Positions 21,900 to 33,930 are shown, counted from the first letter of the stretch. The stretch: 64,000 nucleotides of DNA from Siphonodentalium dalli (GCA_032622095.1 CP136069.1:18241326-18305325); one strand, 5' to 3'. Made by a program: numbers and translations. The notes: a model not told the origin generated them from the sequence alone.

Positions 21900-23381
21900 A
21901 GTATGAACATTTCCATTTTCACATCGTATTGTTATTTATTTTATGCGACAAAATAGTCTGAAATTTCAGAAAACTACGCTGACTATACTCTTGAGAATTC
22001 ACTACATGTACAAGCATGGTGCAATTCCGTCTTAGGGTACGTTCGTACGCTGGCAAGTTTGTACGGTATGTTTTGCATGCATTTCGTCATACAAACTCAC
22101 ATGGTGCCATAGTATGAACATTTCCATTTTCACATCGTATTGTTATTTATTTTATGCGACAAAATAGACTGAAATTTCAGAAAACTACGCTGACTATACT
22201 CTTGAGAATTCACTACATGTACAAGCATGGTGCAATTCCGTCTTAGGGTACGTTCGTACGCTGGCAAGTTTGTACGGTATGTTTTGCATGCATTTCGTCA
22301 TACAAACTCACATGGTGCCATAGTATGAACATTTCCATTTTCACATCGTATTGTTATTTATTTTATGCGACAAAATAGACTGAAATTTCAGAAAACTAAG
22401 CTGACTATACGCTTGAGATTCACTACATGTACAAGCATGGTGCAATTCCGTCTTAGGGTACGTTCGTACGCTGGCAAGTTTGTACGGTATGTTTTGCATG
22501 CATTTCGTCATACAAACTCACATGGTGCCATAGTATGAACATTTCCATTTTCACATCGTATTGTTATTTATTTTATGCGACAAAATAGTCTGAAATTTCA
22601 GAAAACTACGCTGACTATACTCTTGAGAATTCACTACATGTACAAGCATGGTGCAATTCCGTCTTAGGGTACGTTCGTACGCTGGCAAGTGTGTACGGTA
22701 TGTTTTGCATGCATTTCGTCATACAAACTCACATGGTACCATAGTATGAACATTTCCATTTTCACATCGTATTGTTATTTATTTTATTCGACAAAATAGT
22801 CTGAAATTTCAGAAAACTACGCTGACTATACTCTTGAGAATTCACTACATGTACAAGCATGGTGCAATTCCGTCTTAGGGTACGTTCGTACGCTGGCAAG
22901 TTTGTACGGTATGTTTTGCATGCATTTCGTCATACAAACTCACATGGTGCCATAGTATGAACATTTCCATTTTCACATCGTATTGTTATTAATTTATGCG
23001 ACAAAATAGTCTGAAATTTCAGAAAACTACGCTGACTATACTCTTGAGAATTCACTACATGTACAAGCATGGTGCAATTCCGTCTTAGGGTACGTTCATA
23101 CGCTGGCAAGTTTGTACGGTATGTTTTGCATGCATTTCGTCATACAAACTCACATGGCCATAGTATGAACATTTCCATTTTCACATCGTATTGTTATTTA
23201 TTTTATGCGACAAAATAGTCTGAAATTTCAGAAAACTACGCTGACTATACTCTTGAGAATTCACTACATGTACAAGCATGGTGCAATTCCGTCTTAGGGT
23301 ACGTTCGTACGCTGGCAAGTTTGTACGGTATGTTTTGCATGCATTTCGTCATACAAACTCACATGGTGCCATAGTATGAAC
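21900..23381. repeat. 211-bp tandem satellite, 7 units
   Basis: AGTATGAACATTTCCATTTT marks unit starts at 21900, 22111, 22322, 22532, 22743, 22954 and 23162, and again at 23373 where the array is broken. The period is 211 bp with small deletions in three units. Units are nearly identical. No open frame persists. Confidence 0.96.
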
Positions 23382-23635
23382 GGAAACGTGCATATGGCAT
23401 ATATCTTTGCCAAAGAGAACGACATGAGTAGTGATATTTCTGTACTTCCACATGTAACAGAGCTACTGACATTTGCATACAAATAATTGTATATGATTGA
23501 TTCTTGCGAGATAATTGCACGTTATTTACAGGGAAATTCCGGTAGCATCGCTACAGGTGGAACTACATATATTTTACTTCGCCCCTAGTTTGATGTGGTA
23601 CATATGTATATTATATTTTTGTTTCCGTTCATATT

Positions 23636-23722
23636 CTGGCACCATACCCTTTTCTACGACGAAATGCCTGCAAACCATATGGTGCAAACTTGCCAGTGTA
23701 TATATATATGAACGCACCCTTA
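23636..23722 (-). repeat. Inverted diverged copy of the 211-bp unit
   Basis: The reverse complement reads GGGTGCGTTC, CTGGCAAGTTTG, TTTGCAGGCATTTCGTC and ATGGTGCC in the same order as the satellite unit (GGGTACGTTC, CTGGCAAGTTTG, TTTGCATGCATTTCGTC, ATGGTGCC). Confidence 0.75.
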
Positions 23723-23758
23723 TAGCGGTGAAACGATGCGCATGCAGTTCAGATGTGC

Positions 23759-24125
23759 GCACGGATGGACTTCATGGTGGGTATTGCTGTTAAAATAGTC
23801 ACATCCGTTAACACCACCATACAGATAAAGAATATTAGAATATAGACATATTTTATTCTTATAACAATCATAAATACCGCGTAAATAGTATGTTATTGTC
23901 AAATGTGTACGCTTTGTTATGTAAACAAAAGCCAGGTTCTGTAACAATTTTTGGCTTTTGTTTACATAACAAAACGTATGAACTTGACAATAACATACTA
24001 TTGACGCGATATTTATGATTGATATAAGAACAAAATATGTCAATATTTTAAGTCTTTCTGTCTATGGTGGTTTTAATGGGTGTGACTATTTTAACAGCAA
24101 TACCCACCGCAAAGGCCATCCGTGC
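23759..24125. mobile_element. Foldback MITE family F, copy 1
   Basis: The ends are GCACGGATGG and CCATCCGTGC, followed inward by GTGGGTATTGCTGTTAAAAT and AGTCACA, with the mirrored order on the right. The centre is a second long inversion around TGGCTTTTGTTTACATAAC. The whole element is one inverted repeat of about 367 bp. Copy 2 is at 48989-49349. Confidence 0.88.
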
Positions 24126-24600
24126 CTTTCAGATCAATGTCATATATATAATTTCTATTCATACCTTGTACACAAGCGATAGCGTGGTTACCAGATACAG
24201 ACAGGCATAGCTATGTGTAATTCTTGCCGTATTGAAAATGTGTGATTAAACTATGAAATGTACAGCGCGTGCACCTATTGGAACGATAGTTTCGATTAAA
24301 TGAGTTTGCATGGGAAACGATCTTTTACTGTGGTGAGCGAAATATATCCACCGGATAATTCTTTTGAATCCAACGAATATGTGGACAAAGACCATTTCAA
24401 GGATAGCGAGAATGATGCATTCTGGTATAGGAACTATCCAAACACAGACATATGCTTATCGCCCGCATGCATTTACTATTGTATATTTAGAGTGGGTCTA
24501 TAAAACTAATTATAACTTCGTTTTTTATCTTTCATATAGTTTTTGCTTGAAATTTCAAACATATATTAGGGACATATATTCCATCCAGAATATGCAAAAA

Positions 24601-24682
24601 CATTTCCATTTTCACATCGTATTGTTATTTATTTTATGCGACAAAATAGTCTGAAATTTCAGAAAACTACGCTGACTATATA
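24601..24682. repeat. Partial 211-bp unit right of the insertion
   Basis: CATTTCCATTTTCACATCG through ACTACGCTGACTATA matches the left 80 bp of the satellite unit and then diverges. It marks the right edge of the array. Confidence 0.9.
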
Positions 24683-25576
24683 CTCGGTGTTTTGCGGTGT
24701 TAGAAAACGCCCGATAACAATAGTTCTACTGGGATTTTTTACACCAGTTTTTCAGAGAATATAGACTAAACATAAAGGCTGTGTTTTGATACTTTCCACC
24801 CCAGAATGGAACAATCAAAATGGTTATCCGTGAAATGGTATTATTCAGCGCAATAAGAATGAAACATGTCAGCGATTTGAGTATTACGCTATGTGTGTAA
24901 CTACCTCCTAGACATCAGTGTTTCTAAAACCCAAGAAACAATTTCATTAGATTTTACAAAGGTATCATCAGCCAAATTCGGGAAGAAGTCTGAGTCTCGG
25001 TTATTCAACAAGCATCGATTAATAACAACTTACTTCACTTGCTAAACATTATTCAAGACCACGTACGTTCAAGAATCAGAATTGCAGAAAACTGGCTTGA
25101 TGTACTTTACATCGGTATTGGTGGTTTGTCATACGCAGTCGGTAGGAAATGCCAAACATTTATGTGTAAACCAAATGAATGCAATGACTGTATTGGTGTT
25201 TTGTATACACACAACCCATCGCATTTGCGTTTATATTTAGAGGATATTACTGGGTTTGTCTGCATGATATTAGGCCCAACCAAGTAATATCCTATTTATT
25301 AATTAGATCGCCTCTCAGTAACTGACAACCCTTTCGAATGAGTGACATCACAAAAATCTATATCTACACATTATTTAGCAGTGCAGTAGATTTTCGGCAT
25401 GTCGTAAAACCATATTACTCTGATTTGTGATGTCGTAAAATAATCTTACTCGGTTTGAGGACAAATTGAAGCGATATTCACACAGTTCGATAACAGGCAA
25501 AAAATGCCATAGCTAATTAGTAAATGTATATACTGGCCTTCTCTCAGATATAGTTCACTATTATTACTTACTTTAA
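24683..25576. other. Gap without identified gene
   Basis: An 82-codon frame at 25039-25287 contains several cysteines but no recognised pattern or splice context. Nothing else was noted. Confidence 0.4.
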
Positions 25577-26032
25577 CCCTTTACCCAACAAAACGGCCAA
25601 AAACGCCCAAATAAAGCTTCAACAGCCTAAAATATCTTCGGTCTGTCTCACTAACAACATACAAATATGGATATCATTGGAACCGGTTCATTGACCACAT
25701 TGTGATGGTTACAGTTATGCCCTGTGACAATGCATTCTCTTATATATGCGAGTCGACCATAGGTCGCCTCGCATATATAAGAGAATGCATTGGCCTAAAA
25801 AAAATCTTTTTTTAACACTTTTTACCATTTTTACTTACATTCTTTAACAATTTTATAATTTTTTCATACATTTTTTAACAATTTTTATAATATTTTTCTA
25901 CATTCTTTCACAATTTTATCATTTTTACTACGTGTTAAGCCAATGCATTCTCTTATATATGCGAGGCGACCTATGGTCGACTCGCATATATAAGAGAATG
26001 CATTGGCACAGGGCGTTCTGTTGGGTAAAGGG
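25577..26032. mobile_element. MITE family A, copy 1 (TTAA, double-hairpin cassette)
   Basis: The ends are CCCTTTACCCAACA and TGTTGGGTAAAGGG, with TTAA at 25573-25576 and 26033-26036. The left shell contains CCTAAAATATCTTCGGTCTG and GGATATCATTGGAACCGG. The cassette has two 69-nt hairpins around a spacer of tandem CATTCTTTAACAATTTTAT-like words. TTAA plus a CCC start fits a piggyBac-like non-autonomous element. Confidence 0.92.
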
Positions 26033-26379
26033 TTAACCCTTTCTATACTTACATGTACATGTAGTACTCATTGTCGAGTAGTTCCCTTAGTAATTGTTCA
26101 GATATAACCTATTATCTGAATATTGCCCACCAATGAATCTGAATCATTCTGCTTTTGTAGTATCAGTTTTTATGCCTGTCGTCTGCTTTTGTTATATGCT
26201 AGCTGAAACAGGCTCCCGAACGGGCGTCAGATGGAGCCTTTATTCAGCGTCAGATGGGCTTGCGGCCTCTTTGTGCGTTAGCAGCCTGCGACCCGGTGTG
26301 TGTGCTTCGCGCACATGGCAGACAGATCATATACGTGATATATACAGAGATAATATTGATCATGCTACTTCAATACATG

Positions 26380-26640
26380 TATATCCTCGTGCAGATAGGT
26401 TCATATTGAACCAAAATACTGACGTTGGTTCGATTCTGCATGGAATAAGCCCGTATTGGACTTATACCCGTTATTCCGTTGAATGCTGCGGGCCACAGTG
26501 ATAACACATATATAATGAGCGTACATCTGGTGCTGTAACATATCCTTGTACAAATAGGTTCATATTGGACCTATAAAGATTCACATAGGTTCATATTGGA
26601 CTTATTTGATTCCGAAACAGGCCAATAATATATTAGATTG
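26380..26640. mobile_element. Family D repeat, copy 1
   Basis: It has repeated AGGTTCATATTGGAC words, the block GGGCCACAGTGATAACACAT and GAGCGTACATCTGG, then AACATATCCTTGTACAAATA and TTATTTGATTCCGAAACAGG. The block order equals that of family C with different words in the repeated slots. Confidence 0.7.
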
Positions 26641-27048
26641 ACCGTGATGTCCATAAACTCCACTAATGCAGGTAAATAAATCATTCCGTGATGTTCATAA
26701 ACTATGTAAATACAAGACATTATCGGAATACATACTCTCCTATGATGGAGGTCAATAAATCATTCTTGCACGTCCATCTGCTCCGAGTTTCCCGATGGCT
26801 CGTGTTAAGCCAAAGTAAGCTCCGTTTGAACTATACCCCTCCCTCACGTATCGTGAACGGGACAGGTAGCCAAAGATTATTATGTTATTTTGTTATCTGT
26901 ATGGATTCGGAAATAAAAATATGTTTACATTAAGCCAAGGTAAGCCTTCATCGATAGCGAGGCGGATTCTAATCCCAACACATGCGAATTTGTGAAGGCA
27001 ACAATGTTGGTTTCCGGGTGTCAGTGGTTGGAGTGAGTTTTCTATTAA
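26641..27048. other. Gap without identified gene
   Basis: A short direct duplication (CCGTGATGTCCATAAACT and CCGTGATGTTCATAAACT, about 26650 and 26685) is present. No gene is evident. Confidence 0.45.
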
Positions 27049-27439
27049 CCCTTTACCCAACAAAACGGCCAAAACCGGCCAAATAAAGCTGCAACAGCCT
27101 AAAATATCTTCGGTCTGTCTCAATAGAACCATACAAATATGGATATCATTGGAACCGGCTCCTTGACCACATTGTGATAGTTACAGTTATGCCCTGTGCC
27201 AATGCATTCTCTTATATATGCGAGTCGACCATAGGTCGCCTCGCATATATAAGAGAATGCATTGGCCTAAAAAAAATCTTTTTTAACACTTTTTACCATT
27301 TTTTCTTACATTCTTTAACAATTTTATAATTTGTAATGTTTTAAGCCAATGCATTCTCTTATATATGCGAGGCGACCTATGGTCGACTCGCATATATAAG
27401 AGAATGCATTGGCACAGGGCCGTTCTGTTGGGTAAAGGG
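27049..27439. mobile_element. MITE family A, copy 2
   Basis: It has the same ends as copy 1, with TTAA at 27045-27048 and 27440-27443. The spacer between the two hairpins is shorter. Confidence 0.92.
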
Positions 27440-27811
27440 TTAAATCACCCCCTCATATGCGGTCTTTCTCTGCCCATAAAACTGACAACCGCTAAAATAA
27501 GGATAAACCACAATAAAAACACCGTCTTGCTCATTTTGTCTGGAACACATCATAAACGTCTATGTTGCTCACACCCATGATCAATTTTATTCGATTTTAT
27601 CATCAGCCAGATTACGAGGGTCTGCCGGAAGCCCGGTATCAGAGTCACCGTGGTGTCCCTATCAGTTATTCAACAAGTCCTAGCTCTGGTCTCGAGGGAA
27701 ATTAAAATTTGATCAACTCATAGTGTCGAATATAATTGGAATTTCCGATCCAAAACGTCCGGAACGCTGATATGTCGTGAGTGTGTCAAGAAAGACTCGA
27801 CACAGATCGAT
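27440..27811. other. Gap without identified gene
   Basis: No supported feature was found between the MITE A copy and the family E block. Confidence 0.45.
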
Positions 27812-28260
27812 GAGCTTAGTGTGCCTGTCATTTGCAGAATGAGGTCCCCAGAGGATGAATTTTGTGATGCTAGCCCGCTTTGCGGAATAGCATCACTAAA
27901 TTCACCCTCTGGTGACCTCATTCTCCATGGCCTCATCTGATAATGGAGACATAGACTCGGATTGAAGTTCCCAAATGATAAATCGTGTACCTGGTGCGGG
28001 CAAGCCTGAGCTTAGTGTGCCTGTCATTTGCAGAATGAGTTCCCCAGAGGATGAATGTTGTGATGCTAGCCCGCTTTGCGGAATAGCATCACTAAATTCA
28101 CCCTCTGGGGACCTCATTCTGCATGGCCTCATCTGCTATGGGAGACATAGACTCGCATTGAAGTTCCCAAATGATAAATATTGTGATGTACACCCATTGG
28201 GAACCTCGATTATTCAATGGGTCGTCTGCCAATTTGGGGATATAGATCGATGAACTGAGT
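27812..28260. mobile_element. Family E hairpin element with 196-bp duplication
   Basis: GAGCTTAGTGTGCCTGTCAT, TTGCAGAATGAGG and a hairpin (CCCCAGAGGATGAATTT against AAATTCACCCTCTGG) occur twice, at 27812 and 28008, as a 196-bp direct duplication. It continues with GATTGAAGTTCCCAAATGAT. Other copies lie at 28288, 45725, 49481 and 56248. Confidence 0.82.
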
Positions 28261-28287
28261 AGAGAGTGGAGTATCGGGTACGGACAA

Positions 28288-28655
28288 GCCTGACCTTAGT
28301 GTGCTGTCATTTGCAGAATGAGGTCCCCAGACGGTGAATTTAGTGACGCTATCCGCATAACGGGCTAGCATCAGTAAATTCATCCTCTGGGGACCTCATT
28401 CTGCTTAGGCCTCATCTTCTCTGGAAAGTTTCTTTATTATTATTTAGTTTATCAAAATCCCCAAATTGGCATACGACATATTGCATAATCGAGATTCCCA
28501 GAGGGTGTACATCACAATATTCACCATTTGGGAACTTCAGTCTGAGTCTATGTCTCCCATAGCAGATGAGGCCACGCAGAATGAGGCCCGGGGGTGAATT
28601 TGGTGCCGGATAGTGTCACTAACTTCGCCCTATCCGGACCCCTGAAGACCCCATT
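28288..28655. mobile_element. Family E hairpin element, copy 2
   Basis: It starts AAGCCTGACCTTAGTGTG and carries the hairpin of AATGAGGTCCCCAGA arms. The middle (CCAAATTGGCATACGAC onward) and the far end are the inverted form of the E copies to the left, so the element reads as a large inverted repeat. Confidence 0.78.
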
Positions 28656-28666
28656 CTGCAATGTGT

Positions 28667-29525
28667 ATGTTATTTAATTTGTCTCAATAGCAGAACAAAT
28701 CGAAGAACTAATTGGTAAAACATGGAAACAGATGATTCGAAGCAACTGATTATTTGTCCACACAAAAACTAAATTAGAAATAGAGGTTCTATAATTTGTC
28801 TCAATAGCAGACCCAAACGAAGAACTAATTGGTAACACATGGACACAGATGCGTCGAATCAACTGGTTGCATGCTGGCCTATAAAATCTAAAATAGAAAT
28901 GTTGGTTCTATAATTTGTCTCAATGAAAAAACCAAACGAAGAAGTAATTGGTAAAACGGGGATACAGATGCGTCGAATCAACTGGTTGCATGTTGGCCTA
29001 TAAAAACTAAATTATAAATGTTGGTTCTATAATTTGTCTCAATGAAAAAATCAAACGAAGAACTAATTGGTAAAACATGGGACAGGTGCGTCGAATCAAC
29101 TGGTTTTTGGACTATAAAAACTAAATTAGAAATGTTGGTTCTATAAGTTGTCTCAAAGAAAGAACCAATCGAAGAACGAGTTGGTAAAACATGGACACCG
29201 ATGCGTCGAATCAACTGGTTGTTGGCCACACACAAAAACTAAATTAAAAATGTTGATTCTATAATTTGTCTCAATGAAAAAACCAAACGAAGAACTAATT
29301 GGTAAAACATGGAAACAGGTGCGTCGAATCAACTGGTTTTTGGACTATAAAAACTAAACTAGAAATGTTGGTTCTATAAGTTGTCTCAATGAAAGAACCA
29401 ATCGAAAAACGAATTGGTAAAACATGGACACAGCTGCGTCGAATCAACTGGTTGTTGGCCACACAAAAACTAAATTAGAAATGTAGGTTCTATAAGTTGT
29501 CTCACTGGCAAAACCAAACGAATAA
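28667..29525. repeat. About 117-bp tandem repeat, 7 copies
   Basis: The phrase TTGTCTCAAT followed by AACCAAACGAAGAACTAATT and GCGTCGAATCAACTGG recurs with period 114-119 bp: TTGTCTC occurs near 28679, 28796, 28915, 29034, 29148, 29266, 29381 and 29497. Units are moderately diverged. Short minus-strand frames here are incidental. Confidence 0.94.
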
Positions 29526-29790
29526 CCAGGGAAGACTGAAATATCTGGTATCTGGAGAGTATAATATTTGGTACGGTGGGACATGGGAGCACTTCGTTAA
29601 AACGTGAACGTCGCGTAGACCGTGAAGTAATTGGTATATACGGGGAGACTGAAGTATCTGGTATATACGAGGAGACTGAAGTATCTGATAGCGTGAGAGT
29701 ATAATATATGGTACTATGGAACATAGGAGCACTACGTTAAAACGTGAACGTCGCGTAGACCGTGAAGTATTTGGTATGGAGAGGTGACGT
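29526..29790. repeat. 140-bp imperfect duplication
   Basis: GAGAGTATAATATTTGGTAC, GGAGCACTTCGTTAAAACG and TGAACGTCGCGTAGACCGTG occur twice about 140 bp apart. Short repeats of GAGACTGAAGTATCTGGTA lie between the copies. Confidence 0.88.
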
Positions 29791-29794
29791 ATTT

Positions 29795-30152
29795 CAGCCT
29801 GTTCTCCCAAACAGTCGCACATTATTTGCTTATAATTGAACTTGTTTTATGTAGATAATCTTCTTAGAATCGCCTCATCTTGAGTCGATAATATGCTGAA
29901 AATTAGAGCATTTTAGTTACATTTTAGACTCATAATGAGGCGATGCTCTGAAGATTATCTGCGGACAATGAATAAGACAACACACAGCTTTTCACGTGTA
30001 CGCTCTTTAACATGCGTTTTTTGTGGCCCGCGCCATAAAACACATGACGGTTATGAGTCCATTATTTGCTTATTTCAGAATCAAATAATCACATTATGTA
30101 CTTATTTGACATTATAGGTCTATTATGTGCGTATTTGTACGAGGATATGTTG
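29795..30152. mobile_element. Family C repeat, copy 2
   Basis: CAGCCTGTTCTCCCAAACAG starts the copy and GAGGATATGTTGTG ends it. The internal inverted pair, the CTCTTTAACATGCG block and the TATTTCAGAATCAAATAATC phrase match copy 1. Confidence 0.85.
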
Positions 30153-30843
30153 TGTATTTGGTACGGTAGACTGTATCTAGTATTGGGTACGGGAATAGTG
30201 AGGTATTCTAACACACCACATCTCTGCATTGAGAATTTTCATTAAAATTGACAGGTATATATCACAACATGTGAACGACCCTGGGTCTGCCCTGTTTGCC
30301 CTCAAATTATATAACAAACTTTCTTACATGCGCTGACTTCAGATATTTCGGTAGTGAATCACACGATATCCCCGTTTTGTTTCATGTACAATTACGAGCG
30401 ATTTGAATTTGAGCACGAGAAATGATGTTATGATTATTTGGAACACGGGGGAATCGAAGGCGTATTAGCCCGTTAATTGGCGAATTCGAGTGGGAATACG
30501 GTAGTATATGTTCGTCTAATTTGTCGGGATAACTCGCGGATATCTCGGTAAATCAATAGTCAGCACGACAGCCGGATATACTGTCGTGGAGGTTGCCAGA
30601 AGACTGTGAGAATCAGCAGTCAGACCCGCAATCAATAACGAGACCCTCCACGACATCCTCATTTGTCAACCTCGATCAATCAATAAGGTAGAATTGGTGT
30701 CCTCAACAAGTTTTCTCAGGATTGAAACCACTCGAAGACGAGACGATGACAATCAAGAGTTTATAGAGTGTTGTGGATTTACACCGAATGACACCAATAA
30801 CCGCTAATAACAACGCGTGTTGAATCCCTATATAAAACAGAAG

Positions 30844-30844
<1 letters not shown>
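30153..30844. other. Gap without identified gene
   Basis: A small inverted pair (TGTCGTGGAGGTTG and CCTCCACGACATCC, about 30580-30660) is visible. No exon is supported. Confidence 0.45.

Positions 30845-30899
<55 letters not shown>
30845..30899. repeat. (TA)n microsatellite
   Basis: This is an uninterrupted run of alternating T and A of about 55 bp. Confidence 0.97.
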
Positions 30900-30902
<3 letters not shown>

Positions 30903-30904
30903 TC

Positions 30905-31266
30905 CAGCCTGTTCTTCTGAAAATAGGTTCATATTGAACGTATTTCAAAGCACAAATACGCCCTTATCGGCGTTATGTGAATATGAATTACGCTCAATAT
31001 GAACCTAAATGTGGCACTAAAACAGTCTTATTCATATCACAAATAAATCTGTATCAGTCGTAGTTGATGCATTCCATGCGAGATACGCCCATACTTGCAT
31101 TATTTAATCTAACGTGTTTCATCGACGTGACGCTCTTTATAATGTAGTTTCACTGCGGTCCGCGCACTTCAACGGAATAACGGGTGTGCGCTCTCTCTGG
31201 GCTTATTTCAGAATCAAAATCCGTCAAATAGGTTCATATTGGACGTAGATATTCACATAGGTTAAC
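30905..31266. mobile_element. Family D repeat, copy 2
   Basis: It starts CAGCCTGTTCTTCTG, like family C, then has AATAGGTTCATATTGAACG and an inverted GCTCAATATGAACC. Next come GTGACGCTCTTTATAATGT and CTTATTTCAGAATCAAAATC, and it ends near CACATAGGTT. Blocks align with family C. Confidence 0.75.
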
Positions 31267-31482
31267 CCTTTAGCATTCAGAGAGCCCCAAGAGTTCCCGG
31301 CCCATAGCATCCAGTAAGCCCTAGAGAGCCCTGTCGCATAGCATCCAGAGAGCCCAGAGTTTTGGGTTTTTCCCCGTCATAGTTTACAGCAAAAATATTG
31401 CATTATAACACAACAAATTGCTTTTACTTTAATGTAAAAAAAAAATTACCATTTGTTTGCTTATTACATTTATTTTATAAAA

Positions 31483-32019
31483 TCTAATATATATTTTGGG
31501 ACTTCTGTCTGTGTGTTAGCTATGGCCGGGAAAACTGCCAGACGGATTTTTACGAAATTTGATACCTAGAGGTAATTTTGTTCAGGGAGTGTTTTGGACG
31601 GGTCAAATCGTGATCCCGACCTGACCTTGACCTTCAAAAAGGTCAATTCAAGGTCAAATCGGGTAAAACGGACGGATTTCGACGAAATTTGATACCTAGG
31701 GATACTTTTGTCCGGGGAGTGTTTTGGACGGGTCAAATCGTGACCCCGACCTTACCTTGACCTTCAAAATGGTAAATTCAAGGTCAAATCGAGTAAAACG
31801 GACGGATTTCGACGAATTGTATACCTAGGGGTACTTTTGTCCGGGGAGTGATTTGGACGGGTCAGATCATGACCCCAACCTGTCCTTGACCTTAAAAATT
31901 GTCAATTCAAGGTCAAATCGGGTAAAATACGGATTTCAACGAAATTATATACCTATGGGTACTTTTATCGGATGAAAGCAGAGGGGAAACAGCCGGACGA
32001 AGTCGGGCCCACCAGCTAG
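31483..32019 (+). mobile_element. Helitron-type non-autonomous element H1
   Basis: It starts TCTAATATATATTTTG after an A, and ends CTAG before a T. A GC-rich stem-loop (GCCGGACGAAGTCGGGC region) lies about 8 nt before the end. A TC start, CTRR end, 3' hairpin and insertion between A and T are the Helitron hallmarks. The interior holds about four 125-bp units, each with GACGGATTTCGACGAAA and TGACCTTGACCTTCAAAA. No Rep/helicase is encoded. Confidence 0.78.
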
Positions 32020-32938
32020 TATAAATATAAAACCTAATAAATATTCATCATAATATCATACTATGGAGAAGGGATTCACAACTCTGAAAAAAATTACTCC
32101 CATCCATGCAGATAACATAATTTCATAAAACAAGAGCCACCATAAAATTTAGTAATAATACAATTTAGTTCCAATAACATTGACATCACCAGAAAGTTCT
32201 ATTGGCGACGTTCCCTCCTATCAGTATTGGGTGGAGGTAATGACGGTAGTCATAATACTGTTGGGTAAAGTGCTAATATCTACGTCCAATATTAACCTAT
32301 TTACAGGAGGATATGTTGATAAATCAGTAGCATTGTTGTCAGAACCGTCAATAAAACGGAACTTAAATGTTGTCTGGCATTGTGTTGTAATTATCCTCAA
32401 GCCACCGTATCGCCATATGACTAGGACTATATGATGTTTATTCATAACTCATTCATATAGATTATAAACTATTATCGAATACAATTTAATGTTATAATAT
32501 GCAACTAAAAGTGGTGTCTGCCTACCATCCCAGTTGTATGGTGAATGTAGCATATACACTTTCAACTGATGTACAAGTACCAATCTACGCGATACGTACC
32601 AAAATATCAGACTATGTTCCCTCACAGCAACCCATTGTCCAATCTCTAGAAGTGGTTACCGCACACTGAGTTCCCCAAATATGGTCATGTACAAAATACC
32701 AATCCTTTAATTTATTGCCAATTCTCCAATTTAGTCTTTATGGAAACCGTCTATAAGGAACTAGGTTCCATTATCAAAGGTGCTTGCTTAATGGACGTTC
32801 AAAAATGATCAATTTGGCCTAATCAGCTTATTTAAATTTTGTAGTCACTCAAAATTTGGAAACAAAAAGTCCATAGATTTAGACATCCATGACCTGTCAA
32901 GAGGAGATGTCGGACACTGACGGACATTTATGTGTTAA
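32020..32938. other. Gap without identified gene
   Basis: An 84-codon frame (32180-32434) overlaps an equally long minus-strand frame and shows no domain. Nothing else is supported. Confidence 0.42.
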
Positions 32939-33307
32939 CCCTTTACACAACAAAGCGGCCAAAAACGCCCAAATAAAGCTTCAACAGCCTAAAATATCTT
33001 TGGTCTGTCTCAATAATACATGGATATCATTGGAACCGGTTCATTGACCACATTGTGATGGTTACAGTTATGCCCTGTGCCAATGCATTCTCTTATATAT
33101 GCGAGTCGACCATAGGTCGCCTCGCATATATGAGAGAATGCATTGGCCTAAACAATTTTTATAATATTTTTCTACATTCTTTGACAATTTTATCATTTTT
33201 AATATGTGTTAAGCCAATGCATTCTCTTATATATGCGAGGCGACCTATGGTCGACTCGCATATATAAGAGAATGCATTGGCACATGGCCTTTCTGTTGGG
33301 TAAAGGG
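32939..33307. mobile_element. MITE family A, copy 3
   Basis: The ends are CCCTTTACACAACA and TGTTGGGTAAAGGG, with TTAA at 32935-32938 and 33308-33311. Both hairpins are present around a short spacer. Confidence 0.92.
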
Positions 33308-33401
33308 TTAATTTCGTCTTCGATCTACTATAGTATACTATATTGATAGATCAAACCATCATGACCGTCATTATACTCCGGTCAATCTGCTGATATTATT
33401 A

Positions 33402-33542
33402 GTTATCTTCGGAAACATCGGGGGTACATGGAGATTTAATACCTGGATGTCGATTTTGAACCCCGAGGCGGAGCCGTGGGGTTCAAAAAGAGACATCCAG
33501 GTATTAAATTACCATGTAACCCACGATGTTGCCGGAGATAAC
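33402..33542. repeat. Long palindrome
   Basis: The arms contain GTTATCTTCGG, ACATGGAGATTTAATACCTG and GATGTC, with TTTGAACCCC near the loop, mirrored on the right. The stem is about 60 bp with mismatches. Downstream to about 33893 another inverted pair (TATGTCCCCACAAA and TGTGGGGACAAATA) and a duplicated CATATACCCCCGATGTTT phrase suggest a larger related element. Confidence 0.85.
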
Positions 33543-33545
33543 GAT

Positions 33546-33893
33546 TATGTCCCCACAAAAATAACCACGTCTCCTTAATTTAAGTGTGTTTTTCATAGGT
33601 TATCCGATTAATTCACACCAATAAGAATAATTCAGTAGCTGACCTAAGGACCCGGCGTCAGGTGACGTCAAATTCGGCGTGCGAGAGCAACGTCACGATT
33701 GGTGGAAACTGCCAGTTCAAGGGTCATTCATATACCCCCGATGTTTCACGTGCTCATATACCCCCGATGTTTGGCGCACGTTCTCTTATACCCCGCTGTC
33801 AAGGGTGACGGGGGACATGGTGATTTAAACGTGGCGTTGTAGCCAATCAGATTGCTAGTTACAACCGGATGTGGGGACAAATATACATAATTT
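33546..33893. mobile_element. Possible TIR element with TATGTCCCCAC ends
   Basis: TATGTCCCCACAAA (33546) and TGTGGGGACAAATA (about 33880) form inverted ends. The interior repeats the GGGGACATGGTGATTTAA and ATACCCCCGATG words of the adjacent palindrome. Boundaries are uncertain. Confidence 0.45.
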
Positions 33894-33930
33894 TAACCTC
33901 CGGCCATAATGAATCGTTCAACTACTATTT

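Larger units (their letters stand above)
23382..24600. mobile_element. 1.2-kb insertion within a 211-bp unit
   Basis: The unit reads GTATGAACATTTCCATT elsewhere. Here GTATGAAC is followed by 1.2 kb of other sequence, and ATTTCCATTTTCACATCG resumes at 24602. The inserted DNA contains a foldback MITE (23759-24125) and an inverted, diverged copy of part of the 211-bp unit (23636-23722). No clear terminal repeats or target duplication were seen, so the type of insertion is unknown. Confidence 0.65.

Noticed and set aside
24300-24503. Frame ending DICLSPACI as an M13 peptidase (neprilysin-like) exon
   Set aside because: The CLxPAC resemblance is only a few residues, no acceptor or donor fits well, and it lies in inserted repeat DNA.
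26415-26435. tRNA B-box-like GGTTCGATTC
   Set aside because: It lies inside a family D repeat with no A box or cloverleaf arms around it.
26094-26501. 135-codon plus-strand frame as a gene
   Set aside because: Its second half runs into the family D repeat and the first half has no motif or splice context.
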